A stretch of DNA of 64,000 bases, taken from assembly GCA_965224845.1 (NCBI GenBank), contig CBDDAJ010000015.1, positions 248,001 through 312,000 on the forward strand, in the 5' to 3' direction. This stretch comes from Wocania_A sp965224845. GTDB taxonomy: Bacteria; Bacteroidota; Bacteroidia; Flavobacteriales; Flavobacteriaceae. Positions 45,101 through 53,494 of this stretch are shown here, one piece after another. A model generated the notes under the pieces. The model ran no database searches and was not told the origin of the DNA. It saw only the letters and a program-made list of their open reading frames with translations. Position 1 is the first letter of the stretch. Each line of letters opens with the position of its first letter. Position numbers and translations under genes: made by a program.

Positions 45101-46533
45101 CCCTCCATTAGTCCAGTATAAGCCACACGACCAAAAGCATCGTATTTAGTAAATAACCAGTCTTTATTTTTATTGGTATTATAATCTTGGGTCATTATAA
45201 TTTGATCCAAATTATTATATACAAAATATTCTCCTTCTTTCCCAGGTATTTTCTTTTCTACCAATCGGTTTCTACCATCATAGACATATTGATAACATAG
45301 CAAATACATTTCACTAAGTGACTCAGGGAAACTGTTGTCGGGTTTATCAATATGTGCCTCAGCTTTTGGTGGGAGTACATAACTTAAATTACCAAACTTA
45401 TCGTATACATAATAGGTGTCGTGTGCTACTTCTGTTTCACCAGTATCATTTGTATCGCCATCGTCGTTCAAGTCCATATCAGCATAGGTGCGTTTTAAAA
45501 CAACACGTCCCTGCTTGTCTTTAAACTCTTCAGTGGTATGGTTCTTCGTACTGGTACCATCATGGTTTTCGTCTTTGGTTACTGTTTTATAAAGCGTATT
45601 GGTATTATAATATCCATTATTGTTTCCTGAACTGGTATCTAAAACTAAAGTTGGTATATAAGTGATAACAGTATTAACGACTGTTTTATTTAAGCTTACT
45701 TCATAACGTCTTACTTCGGTTGCCGTATTAGTTTGGTAGTTAAACTCTATCTCCCGGCCATTACCTAGTTTCCAGTCTTTTCCCGGAGCGGCTTGTTTTA
45801 ATACCCTGTTAAGGGGTGAGGCTTCAAAGGCTTTTTGCGAATATGCATTAATATCGTTAACCGCTACACTAGGGAAATCGGCTTCGTATTTTGCAGCATC
45901 ATAATAGGTGTTTGTCGCGTTTAATCCATCGGTTCTAAAGCTTCCATCTGTAGTACTGGCGGTATACGGTAAGTATTCTTTTGCCTGCCTGCCATAGTCA
46001 TCATAAGCCACATGGGTTATAATATCTTCGCCATTGCCTCCGGCTCGTATGCTCACACTTTGCATGGCTCTGCCTAAGCCATCAAAATAGGCTATAGATT
46101 CTATTTTTTTGTCGTTAGCCAGTTGACTTACATTGGTAGTAGCTATCCTTGGGGTTTTTGTATGGATATAATTTTGGTTTTGTGAGGGCCCTGTAGTTGG
46201 TGCCGGTACCGATATTACAATATTGGCCAGGGTTGACAGTACAATTGTTTTTTTTCTGAAAGTTACCGAGCCTGTACCTGCGCCTGCCCAGGCTACATCT
46301 ACATAGTAATTAGTACCTGTATTGCCTTTGGTGGCGCTTGTATATGGCCCTGAAACCACCCAATTGTTAAAGGCATAAGAAATGCCATCATCATAGTAAT
46401 ACCTGTGGGTACTATGGGTATCTACCGCTGTGGGTCCTGTAACCTGTGCTTGTGTAAAGGAACAAAACAAGAAAAGCATAAATACACTTAACCTTATTTT
46501 GTTTTGCAAAAACATATTAAATAATCGTATCAT
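42175..46533 (-). CDS. RHS-repeat protein with variable C-terminal domain
   Basis: The 1452-residue protein has a signal peptide (ending FCSFTQAQ, residue 30) and a DUF6443-like N-terminal region (SIAYFDGLGRAMQSVSIRAG). YD repeats follow (e.g. VAYDDYGRQAKEYLPY, TKYDAFGRVAYTGLM, TYDAAGRLIEQ). An extra beta-rich domain is inserted at about residues 694-834. The RHS core is near residues 1125-1253 (DHLGNIRLSYKD, GKEYQDELGLGWYDITARNY, NPIRFIDPDG). Beyond it lies a 199-residue region (1254-1452) with no match known to me, acidic first and then basic (HNRGEMHRKAGRMHAYEP), the position of toxin domains in such proteins. Preceded by two secreted proteins in one operon. Confidence 0.9.
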   Translation of the reverse strand: MIRLFNMFLQNKIRLSVFMLFLFCSFTQAQVTGPTAVDTHSTHRYYYDDGISYAFNNWVVSGPYTSATKGNTGTNYYVDVAWAGAGTGSVTFRKKTIVLSTLANIVISVPAPTTGPSQNQNYIHTKTPRIATTNVSQLANDKKIESIAYFDGLGRAMQSVSIRAGGNGEDIITHVAYDDYGRQAKEYLPYTASTTDGSFRTDGLNATNTYYDAAKYEADFPSVAVNDINAYSQKAFEASPLNRVLKQAAPGKDWKLGNGREIEFNYQTNTATEVRRYEVSLNKTVVNTVITYIPTLVLDTSSGNNNGYYNTNTLYKTVTKDENHDGTSTKNHTTEEFKDKQGRVVLKRTYADMDLNDDGDTNDTGETEVAHDTYYVYDKFGNLSYVLPPKAEAHIDKPDNSFPESLSEMYLLCYQYVYDGRNRLVEKKIPGKEGEYFVYNNLDQIIMTQDYNTNKNKDWLFTKYDAFGRVAYTGLMEGDSNPDVGYFREYHQHQANLATTNYVAKLSSNPITIGGTTLYYSDEAYPTNLVSYNKPVEILTINYYDDYNFDIGSGSSETAYGVTPATNVKGLATGTKVRVLDTNDWITTVSYYDNKSRPVYVYSFNDYLNTTDKVKSKLDFTGAVDETTTTHAKTGQITITTIDYFTYDAAGRLIEQSQKIDNQISRRLVKNNYDALGQLESKLIDNGTQDGYKDLVGVSLINDELSKSAADGWDGGFATNGSFSADGYIEYTIPQTNKSVMVGLSTDNSSASFNTIDYAIFHASANIFIYESGSSKGLKATCQAGDVLKVERIGTTINYLKNGEIFYTSLTASSGSLIGDGCINHTAGKIKDLKIVDNGNGLQNVDYTYNVRGWLKQINNPAALGNDLFGFKIGYNEGVAALYNGNISSTQWKTNNTDTSLKTYNYTYDALNRITSATDNLDRYSLSNMSYDKNGNIKALKRKGHVVANPVATNSSDFGIMDDLIYTYQANSNLLIKVEDVATIDGFGFKDDAINQAADGQKDYYYTPNGDLTYDANKGLTISTYNNTSYNHLGLPTTILNSNSENISYIYDANGVKLSKIVSLQTSSTSSTTQTNYAGNFVYKSSSSCSGLDTDNAQCISLGGEQLQFFNHVEGYVTPDYGGWVGVPPVGYDYVYQYKDHLGNIRLSYKDSNNNGSVTASEILEENNYYPFGLRHKGYNNTVTSTNIALKRKFGGKEYQDELGLGWYDITARNYDPALGRWMNLDPLAEQMRRHSPYNYGFDNPIRFIDPDGMAPNEVNGEENEEEPPTKFVTESGETIADTDDGNDETYVINKDNEEDFVKELKENVKNKDDLDAKKNKDLGNKYGYNIEDHIENVDKGLGSKMTYGSYGADSSSGEREEQFRMGYNIAYDNNDLADEIIYETSSVNVGSSSRAMGHNRGEMHRKAGRMHAYEPKLTNTAASNSVKVNKAPERGNTYNYSERPIPLIIEN

Positions 46534-46549
46534 AATTTTAAGTTGTATT

Positions 46550-46966
46550 TTATTGGTAAGACATAGTATTGATGTAAAATGTATAGATTTCCCGATCGGT
46601 CTCGCTTAAATGAAACGTTAGGGTGGCATATTGGTTTGCCGGAGTTCCTTTTAGAAACAAATCGCAGCGGTAGCCGTCTGTATTCATTTCATAAGCTATT
46701 GCTCCTGTAGCGCTCGAAACCTCCCAGGTGTTTTTAGAAATACCTGCAATAGTAAAAGTGGTTGTATCGGTTTTGCCGTTATTTACCTGTGTCCATGTTA
46801 TGGTATTCCCCGCTTTTTTAATGGTTGATGTTATAGAAGTGTCTTGCCCGGAGATATGAGCCTGAGTACTGGTTATAGTAAAATTTAAAGGCGCTGTTTG
46901 TGCGCTTGAGTATAAAAAACTTAACAGGAGTATGATACTCGGGATGATTGAAAATTTGTATGTCAT
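46550..46966 (-). CDS. Small secreted protein in the RHS operon
   Basis: The 138-residue protein has a signal peptide (residues 1-22, ending LYSSAQ) and a beta-rich mature part with regularly spaced T/S residues (TSTIKKAGNTITWTQVNNGK, TDTTTFTIAGISKNTW). No family recognised. Gaps of 16 and 21 bp to its neighbours show it belongs to the operon; it may act as chaperone or partner of the large proteins. Confidence 0.65.
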   Translation of the reverse strand: MTYKFSIIPSIILLLSFLYSSAQTAPLNFTITSTQAHISGQDTSITSTIKKAGNTITWTQVNNGKTDTTTFTIAGISKNTWEVSSATGAIAYEMNTDGYRCDLFLKGTPANQYATLTFHLSETDREIYTFYINTMSYQ

Positions 46967-46987
46967 GATTTCTAAATAGTTAAGTTA

Positions 46988-49900
46988 TTATTGGTTTTTA
47001 TAGTAGTATGTGTTTTCGCTTAACACATAGCCTGCATCGTCTTTAACCTGTTTTAAACGATTAAACTCATCATACAGATAGTACATGGTATAGCCTTTAG
47101 GATCGGTGACACTGGTTACACCTACTAAAGGATCGTAAGTATAGGTAGTTACCATGGCATTGGGGACAGAATTTCTTAAAGTTGTTAAGGCAGTGCGCAG
47201 GTTTTTTTCGTCGCAACTCCCGGAATCTAAACAAGTATCGTCATCTAAGTTGGATTTAGACTGCAAGTTTGAAACCTGGCCGGATACCTGACTGTAAGTG
47301 GCATGCTCTATTTTAGCAATCGGGTATTGCTGCTCATAACCCCAAATGTAAACGATGGTGGTGCCATCGGTTTTTTTAACCTCTTTTACATTACCATTGC
47401 TATAGTAGCTTTGAAACTGGATCCTGTTTTCCAGGGTGTTCGATTCTAATGCCGTTTGTACATATTCAGGTAATATAATATCGGTATTAGTAGGAAGCCC
47501 TAAGGATGAATCCCAATCTCTATAATTAGTGCGCTGCCTGCTTAATAGTTCTCCGGCATCTGCTACACCATTTTTGTTTTCATCTTTATAAGATTCGGTT
47601 TGTACAGCTTCTGCTATACGGTGTTGCACACCACTTTTTAGCTTGTCGATCGCTGCTTTTTCCGAACTTGTTAAAACATCGGCCCCTAAAGCGCTGGTTG
47701 TTGTAACATCATCAGGATAAAATGTTTTTGTGATAATAGACTCGCCATCGCTTGTAGTAGCAACAGATTGATTTGGCTGATAATGATTTATATAGTCATA
47801 GTAATATTCAGTTTCTGTAACTACAGGCAAACTATTATAATATGAAGTAGTCTTACTGGAATACAGGTGCTGTGTGCCACCAGATAGGTTATATACTTTA
47901 TAGCCGTTATGATCTGAAGCTACAGGATTTGTTTCATTAAGTTTAAATCTTATTAAAGGAATATGAAACTGTAAATTGTCTTTGCTATAAAGCATATAGC
48001 TTTGTGGAGGAAGAGGAGGGTTTGTTATGCTATATGGCGTTGCTGTATTTGCATACTTATAAATATTCTCAACCTCATTAACAACCTCATATCCTGATAC
48101 TGTTTTCTTATATGCTTTAGATGTTAACAATTTTCCTCGCATCCATTCGTTATCCATAGAAATGTTATACGGAAATACATAAAAATCACCCATATCTGGA
48201 ATTAAAGTAAAACTATATTCGTTTTTTCCACCATCACCAACGGTATTACCATTTATATATTCTGTAACATGGCTATATCCGGCATGATTACCTTGCTCAT
48301 ATGTAAGTGGAGATCCTGGTCTAGCACCTTTACTTACCAGACCTGGTACTCCAGAAACAATTGCTTTTATAAAATAATAACTAGGCAATGAAAAAACTAA
48401 ACCGCTTGACTCATTTAAATCCGTAAGGTATTCATATGATTTTTCAATCACACCATTATCAGCACTGTTTAAAATAGTTTTCTTTATTCTATTACCGCCA
48501 CTATAAATAGCTTTAGTATCATCTAAAGATTCTTTCCATGATAAAATTACAGAAAATGCATTGATGAAATCGTTAGGATCATCTATACCTGTTAATTGCT
48601 CTACAACAATTTTATAATCTCCAGGAGGTAGAGCCACAAAATTATTATTCGTCCCCATAAAAATCTGGTGATAAGAGCTAGAACTAACTCCTTGTATAGT
48701 TACTCTATATTTACAAGTTGTTAGTGGTTGTGTCGTACTGCACGTACCATAGTCACCCATAAATTGCACAGTTGTTTTTATATTTCCAAAAACATCATTC
48801 TCAATTGTGAAAGGGGCTTCATATGTTTTATTACCAATATAAAAATCTGGTCCCTTTAGCATTGCTTTGCTTTTTGCGTATGTTGGGTTAATTGTTTTAA
48901 AAAACAAATCTTTAAAATACGTTGGTACATAAGCTTTATTAGCTTCAAATTCAAATTCAGTTGTTCCTCCTGTAGGAAGTGTTATTTTATTTAAAAGCCC
49001 TTTTTGTGCCAGAAGAGTATCTACAGTACGATCTGTGATTTCGTTTCCGTAATCAAAGAATGTTAGGAATTCCCCATTGGATTTACCATTGTAATAGCCC
49101 CACACATCTTGAGAATTACTAAATCTATTTGGTAAGTCTTGTATATCGATATAATCAAAACTATAATATGGCTGTATAGTCCCTAATCTGCTTATTTTTT
49201 CAACATTGTTTAAAAACAAACGTTTCTTTGCTTTTGAATCATAAAGTAATAAAAAAGGATTGGTGTTACTAGGATTATTATCGTATGCATAACTATAATT
49301 AAGCCTGTACTTTACTACAGTGTTCGTTTTTAAATCTTTTACTTCTATTTCCTTTAGACTATATCCAAAATTAACATCCTCTCTTTCTACGGTGTCTTTT
49401 ATAAATGTGATACTTCCTTTATTAAAAGTTATCTCTTTTATTTTATATTCTTTGGATCGTATTCTTGAAAAGTAAGACGCTACGTTAAATCCTCCACCGC
49501 TATCTTCTTTTTGATCATAGGATCTCCTGTAAAACTGAGTGCTTTCTATTTCATAATCAAACTCTATTTTATTGCCTGTCGGGCTTTCTATGGCAACTAA
49601 TTGCCAGCTATTGTAATGTGTAGAAAGTGGAGGGTTTCCTAAGTTTATTAAACCATTATTGGTTGTATATGCAAATGAGGCTTCAGTATCATCTAGGTTC
49701 GCTATAATAGCAGATCCATTATACTGTCCAAAATAAAATTTAAACCCATTTTCATTTGTAATTACCCAAGCTTTTATTAGTGTATAATTTGTTGCATTGG
49801 TAAAAATAGGTTCAATTTTAAAGTCCGCATAGTCTTGTAATAAAGGTAATTTGGTTTTTTGGTCAAAAATGAACTTCCCAGAATATCCTAAAAAATTAAA

Positions 49901-50362
49901 CAAGAATTGATCAGGAACTAAATCAGCTTTATTATTAACATCATCATTATACACACTTATTCTAGTTGATTCATTAGTTTCAAATGTATCATAGTAGTTT
50001 TGAGTTAAATAACCTTTTGTATCAGTATTTAATTTATCATCTAATTTTCCTCTTGTTTGACGAGAAATCATACCACCGTAATTTAAAGCCCAACCTAACC
50101 CTACTCTGGGAGCTAATTCTTCAACACGAATGCCTCTTGCATGATATGAAAGGCTTATAGGTATTTGTAAGCCATCTAAATCAATGGTATAGAATGGAAC
50201 ACTAATATTTGGCAATCCAGTATAATGAGAAACAGGCACCTCTACAAATTTAGACAAAGAGGTTGCTTCTGGACTTGGAGGGACAATCTCAGGTAAATCC
50301 TGAGATAAAACATGCTTTGAAATTAGAAAGAGACATGCTAGAATTAATGATCGTGTTTTCAT
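46988..50362 (-). CDS. Large secreted YD-repeat (RHS-like) protein
   Basis: The 1124-residue protein has a signal peptide (ending KHVLSQ, residue 20). Its N-terminal region is the Bacteroidota RHS-partner type: EVPVSHYTGLPNISVPFYTI, ISLSYHARGIRVEELAPRVG, GLGWALNYGGMISRQTRGK. YD repeats occur only at the end (TYTYDPLVGVTSVTDPKGY, YYLYDEFNRLKQVKDDAGY), and there is no RHS core or toxin-like tail. It probably forms the first half of a shell or secretion partner for the following RHS protein. Its promoter region holds a 26-bp inverted repeat. Confidence 0.82.
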   Translation of the reverse strand: MKTRSLILACLFLISKHVLSQDLPEIVPPSPEATSLSKFVEVPVSHYTGLPNISVPFYTIDLDGLQIPISLSYHARGIRVEELAPRVGLGWALNYGGMISRQTRGKLDDKLNTDTKGYLTQNYYDTFETNESTRISVYNDDVNNKADLVPDQFLFNFLGYSGKFIFDQKTKLPLLQDYADFKIEPIFTNATNYTLIKAWVITNENGFKFYFGQYNGSAIIANLDDTEASFAYTTNNGLINLGNPPLSTHYNSWQLVAIESPTGNKIEFDYEIESTQFYRRSYDQKEDSGGGFNVASYFSRIRSKEYKIKEITFNKGSITFIKDTVEREDVNFGYSLKEIEVKDLKTNTVVKYRLNYSYAYDNNPSNTNPFLLLYDSKAKKRLFLNNVEKISRLGTIQPYYSFDYIDIQDLPNRFSNSQDVWGYYNGKSNGEFLTFFDYGNEITDRTVDTLLAQKGLLNKITLPTGGTTEFEFEANKAYVPTYFKDLFFKTINPTYAKSKAMLKGPDFYIGNKTYEAPFTIENDVFGNIKTTVQFMGDYGTCSTTQPLTTCKYRVTIQGVSSSSYHQIFMGTNNNFVALPPGDYKIVVEQLTGIDDPNDFINAFSVILSWKESLDDTKAIYSGGNRIKKTILNSADNGVIEKSYEYLTDLNESSGLVFSLPSYYFIKAIVSGVPGLVSKGARPGSPLTYEQGNHAGYSHVTEYINGNTVGDGGKNEYSFTLIPDMGDFYVFPYNISMDNEWMRGKLLTSKAYKKTVSGYEVVNEVENIYKYANTATPYSITNPPLPPQSYMLYSKDNLQFHIPLIRFKLNETNPVASDHNGYKVYNLSGGTQHLYSSKTTSYYNSLPVVTETEYYYDYINHYQPNQSVATTSDGESIITKTFYPDDVTTTSALGADVLTSSEKAAIDKLKSGVQHRIAEAVQTESYKDENKNGVADAGELLSRQRTNYRDWDSSLGLPTNTDIILPEYVQTALESNTLENRIQFQSYYSNGNVKEVKKTDGTTIVYIWGYEQQYPIAKIEHATYSQVSGQVSNLQSKSNLDDDTCLDSGSCDEKNLRTALTTLRNSVPNAMVTTYTYDPLVGVTSVTDPKGYTMYYLYDEFNRLKQVKDDAGYVLSENTYYYKNQ

Positions 50363-50424
50363 AAGGACATTATTTACGGTTTGTAATGTGCTTATAAAAC
50401 TAGAAAGGAGTTTCCGATTTGGAG

Positions 50425-50613
50425 TAAGCTAAAACCTTACTTTTGGTAAGTGTTTATAAGTTTTTGTAACACCTTGTTTTTTAGTTAAATACAGTTTTAG
50501 TAATTGTAGTGTATATTTTTACTTTTCTAAACTAAGGCCAATTACCATACAACTTTAGCGGTTGTTAATAACTGCAGATTTTAAACCCTTACCAAAAGTA
50601 AGGTTTTAGCTTA
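50425..50613. repeat. 189-bp element with 26-bp perfect terminal inverted repeats
   Basis: The arm at 50425-50450, containing AGCTAAAACCTTAC, and the arm at 50588-50613 are exact complements over 26 bp; 137 bp without coding capacity lie between. The arm itself contains CTTAC/GTAAG. No target duplication is obvious. It fits a MITE, or an upstream regulatory structure of the RHS operon. The rest of the gap 50363-50750 shows no gene. Confidence 0.65.
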
Positions 50614-50750
50614 GCGGGATCTCAAAAATATTTTGTATAGGCGTATGGCTTTTTTGAAAATACATTCCGGAGCAATTTATGGGGTTACTTTGGGGCTTAT
50701 TTTGGTTGCTCTCAATACAACCCTTCTCCTTTAATTCTAATATCCACAAA

Positions 50751-50782
50751 AAAACCCGATACTTTCGTATCGGGCTTTTTTT
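50751..50782 (-). terminator. Terminator of tRNA-Asn
   Basis: CCCGATAC / GTATCGGG with loop TTTC and T-run on the minus strand, directly after the tRNA 3' end. Confidence 0.88.
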
Positions 50783-50783
50783 G

Positions 50784-50857
50784 CTCCTTCTCTTGGGCTC
50801 GAACCAAGGACCCTCTGATTAACAGTCAGATGCTCTAACCAACTGAGCTAAGAAGGA
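50784..50857 (-). tRNA. tRNA-Asn (anticodon GTT)
   Basis: On the minus strand the 74-nt cloverleaf is complete: acceptor TCCTTCT / AGAAGGA with discriminator G, D-arm GCTC...GAGC, anticodon stem TCTGA / TCAGA with loop CTGTTAA (GTT reads Asn), and T-arm CTTGG-TTCGAGC-CCAAG. CCA is not encoded. It marks the edge between the accessory RHS segment and the core genes to the right. Confidence 0.96.
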
Positions 50858-50929
50858 GTGTTTTTTTCGCCTAAGCGAGCGCAAATATATATTATTTTTT
50901 AATTACAACAAATATAATAATTAAAAAAA

Positions 50930-52270
50930 TTAATTAAAAATAGCTTTATAAATATCATTCCCGTTTGCAAACAAAACTAAAGCTATTAATATAAAGAATC
51001 CAACCATTTGAGCGTACTCCATAAACTTATCTCCCGGCTTTCTTCCGGAAATCATTTCATACAGTAAAAACATCACATGACCGCCATCTAAAGCGGGTAT
51101 GGGCAATAGGTTTAAAATGGCTAACATAATTGACAAGAAAGCAGTAATTCCCCAAAATGCTTCCCAACTCCAAGAGTCTGGAAATATATCAAAAATGGCC
51201 TTAAAACCACCTACGCCCTTATAAGCTCCGGTACTTGGGCTAAAAATAGCTCCCAATTGGTCCCAGTAAGACGTAATTTGATTTATAAACTTATTATAAC
51301 CAACACCAAAGCTTTCGCCAAAAGAATATTTCTTTCTGGTAATAGATAAATACCCTAATGCTTCATACATATTATACGAGCCCGTAGCAATAAAACCAAA
51401 CGCGCCTTTATCGTCAATTTTTAATTGGGTTTTAAATGCATCTTTCTCTCTTAAAACATCCACTGTAACGACCTGCCCCTTTAATGAGTCCAGAACAGGT
51501 TTAAACTGATCAAAATATTTGATTTTTATGCCATTAACCCCGGTAATAACATCCCCTTTTTTTAAATCGGTGTTTTTGTTTAATGACGAATCTCTTACCT
51601 TACCAAAAATAAAAGGTCTTCTTATTTCAAAAAGACTCCGGTCTTTACTTGTTGATAATTGTCCTAAAAAATCTTCAGGAAATGGTATTGTTTTTTCTAT
51701 ACCATCTCGTTTTATAGTTACCGATTCTGCACCTATAATATTTCCTTTAATATCAAAATAGTTTTCAACCTTAACGTCTCCTACTGCCACAACCTCATCC
51801 CCTGTTTTAAAGCCTAAATCTATTAATAATGGATTGCTTACGTGATATCCATCTTGAATACTCGCTGTAGAAATATCGGTATCGCCATAAAAAAACGATG
51901 CAAAAATGTAAATTATTAAAGCCAATACAAAGTTTACTGTAACTCCACCTAACATAATAATTAAGCGCTGCCATGCCGGTTTAGATCGAAATTCCCATGG
52001 TTGCGGTTCTTGCGCCATTTGCTCGGTATCCATACTTTCGTCAATCATTCCGGAAATTTTCACATAACCTCCCAATGGTAACCAACCTATCCCGTAAACG
52101 GTGTCGCCAATTTTCTTTTTAAATAGCGAATACTTTACATCAAAAAACAAATAAAACTTTTCTACTCTTGTTTTAAATGCTTTTGCAGGAATAAAATGCC
52201 CTAATTCGTGTAAAACAATTAGTAGTGAAAGACTCAATAAAAATTGAGATATTTTAATAACAAACTCCAT
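50930..52270 (-). CDS. rseP: RIP metalloprotease RseP (site-2 protease)
   Basis: Membrane-embedded protease that cuts anti-sigma factors and signal peptide remnants. The 446-residue protein has HELGH at residues 21-25, a conserved GYVKISGM after the first helix, two PDZ regions in the middle (VGDVKVENYFDIKGN; LKKGDVITGVNGIKIKY), and the third metal ligand in NLLPIPALDGGHVMF near the C-terminus. Four helices as usual. It has its own -7 box. Confidence 0.95.
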   Translation of the reverse strand: MEFVIKISQFLLSLSLLIVLHELGHFIPAKAFKTRVEKFYLFFDVKYSLFKKKIGDTVYGIGWLPLGGYVKISGMIDESMDTEQMAQEPQPWEFRSKPAWQRLIIMLGGVTVNFVLALIIYIFASFFYGDTDISTASIQDGYHVSNPLLIDLGFKTGDEVVAVGDVKVENYFDIKGNIIGAESVTIKRDGIEKTIPFPEDFLGQLSTSKDRSLFEIRRPFIFGKVRDSSLNKNTDLKKGDVITGVNGIKIKYFDQFKPVLDSLKGQVVTVDVLREKDAFKTQLKIDDKGAFGFIATGSYNMYEALGYLSITRKKYSFGESFGVGYNKFINQITSYWDQLGAIFSPSTGAYKGVGGFKAIFDIFPDSWSWEAFWGITAFLSIMLAILNLLPIPALDGGHVMFLLYEMISGRKPGDKFMEYAQMVGFFILIALVLFANGNDIYKAIFN

Positions 52271-52299
52271 ATATCTTCTGTCTGATTTTTATAATCGCA

Positions 52300-52307
52300 C
52301 AAAAGTA
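52300..52307 (-). promoter_or_regulatory. -7 box of rseP
   Basis: Minus-strand TACTTTTG, a perfect TAnnTTTG, about 30 bp before the ATG at 52270. Confidence 0.5.
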
Positions 52308-52404
52308 AGCTTTTAAACCAACTTTAAAAAAACAAATAGCTTTTAGGGTTATTTTTAACATGAATTTAAGTGACTTTAAAACTCTGTGGCTTTAAAAAAC
52401 GTTG

Positions 52405-52412
52405 TAAATTTG
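52405..52412 (+). promoter_or_regulatory. -7 box of the SCO gene
   Basis: TAAATTTG, a perfect TAnnTTTG, about 27 bp before the ATG at 52439. No -33 TTG at the right distance. Confidence 0.5.
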
Positions 52413-52438
52413 CAATAACTTAATTTTCAACATCTATA

Positions 52439-53107
52439 ATGTTATCGTTTTTCAAGGCATATAAAGGGTTTGCTATTGTTTTTGGAGTCATTTCTATCAT
52501 CATAATTTCTATAATTTACAATACCTTAAATGTATACCAACCGCTTCCTGTTTATCAGCCAACTATGGTTAGTACTGAGTTAGTAGACAGTACCATTCAG
52601 CATCAAAGAAAATACCATAAAATAGCTAATTTTTCTTTAACAAATCAAAACGGTAAAACCATTACTCAAAATAATTATAAAGACAAAATTTATGTTGCCG
52701 ATTTCTTTTTTACGACCTGCCAAACCATATGCCCTATCATGACAGGACATATGCACGACATTCAAAAAGAAATTATGAACGACCATGAGGTTATGCTACT
52801 ATCACACTCTGTAACACCTGATATTGATACTGTAGCTCAACTTAAGCGTTATGCTATTAAAAAAGGGGTTAATGATGCCAAATGGAACCTGGTAACCGGT
52901 GATAAGAAACAAATTTACGAGTTGGCCAGAAAAAGTTATTTGGCGGTAAAAGATCATGGCGATGGCGGACCTTTTGACATGATACATACTGAAAATTTTA
53001 TGCTTATAGATAAAAAGCGTCAAATTCGAGGATTTTACGATGGTACTAACTCCGAAGAAATTGATAGGCTATTAAAGGATATTGCTCATTTAAAAAAAGA
53101 AAAATAG
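52439..53107 (+). CDS. SCO family copper/thiol protein
   Basis: The 222-residue protein has an N-terminal membrane anchor (residues 10-30) and a thioredoxin fold with FTTCQTICPIMTGHM (C-x3-C copper ligands) near residue 96. The third ligand His is in MIHTENFMLIDKKRQIRG near residue 180. SCO proteins help assemble the CuA centre of cytochrome oxidase or act as thiol reductases. It faces outward from the inner membrane. Next to the Feo cluster, but with its own promoter. Confidence 0.9.
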   Translation: MLSFFKAYKGFAIVFGVISIIIISIIYNTLNVYQPLPVYQPTMVSTELVDSTIQHQRKYHKIANFSLTNQNGKTITQNNYKDKIYVADFFFTTCQTICPIMTGHMHDIQKEIMNDHEVMLLSHSVTPDIDTVAQLKRYAIKKGVNDAKWNLVTGDKKQIYELARKSYLAVKDHGDGGPFDMIHTENFMLIDKKRQIRGFYDGTNSEEIDRLLKDIAHLKKEK

Positions 53108-53223
53108 TGTTTTGCCTTTTAAATATTTCTAATAGAATCCATCTAAAAACAGTTTAGATTCAACTTTTTTAATTTCCATAAAAACTTTAAACCTTAAATC
53201 TTTATACTTCTAAACTTTTAGCT

Positions 53224-53231
53224 TATTTTTG
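53224..53231 (+). promoter_or_regulatory. -7 box of feoA
   Basis: TATTTTTG, a perfect TAnnTTTG. Transcription would start near 53237, about 20 bp before the TTG start of feoA. Confidence 0.5.
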
Positions 53232-53257
53232 GCTCTTTAAAATCAATCTAAATAAGC

Positions 53258-53494
53258 TTGAAAGACACTTTAGCACATTTAAAACGTGGAGAAAGAGGCG
53301 TTATTAAAGACGTTTCGTCTATACACATCCCCTTAAAGCTATTAGAAATGGGCTGTTTACCGGGCAATACGGTAGAGCTGGTTCAGGTTGCTCCTTTTGC
53401 AGACCCTATGTATTTAAACATTAACGGAACGCATTTAGCTATTAGAAAAGAAACTGCTACTCATATTTTAATCGAAAAGTCAAACCATGAGTAA
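53258..53494 (+). CDS. feoA: FeoA ferrous iron transport accessory protein
   Basis: The 78-residue SH3-like protein begins at a TTG codon (no in-frame ATG upstream). Family signs are GERGVIKDVSS, LLEMGCLPGNTVELVQVAPF and DPMYLNINGTHLAIRKETA. FeoA assists FeoB. It overlaps feoB by 8 bp, so the two are translated together. Confidence 0.92.
   Translation: MKDTLAHLKRGERGVIKDVSSIHIPLKLLEMGCLPGNTVELVQVAPFADPMYLNINGTHLAIRKETATHILIEKSNHE

Noticed and set aside
42175..50362. Type IX secretion sorting domain on the RHS proteins
   Set aside because: Neither C-terminus has the usual conserved end pattern of such domains.
50784..50857. tRNA-Asn as the attachment site of an integrated island at 39.7-50.8 kb
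   Set aside because: The RHS segment lies on the 3' side of the tRNA as expected for an island, but I found no repeat of the tRNA 3' end near ppc and no integrase in the interval.
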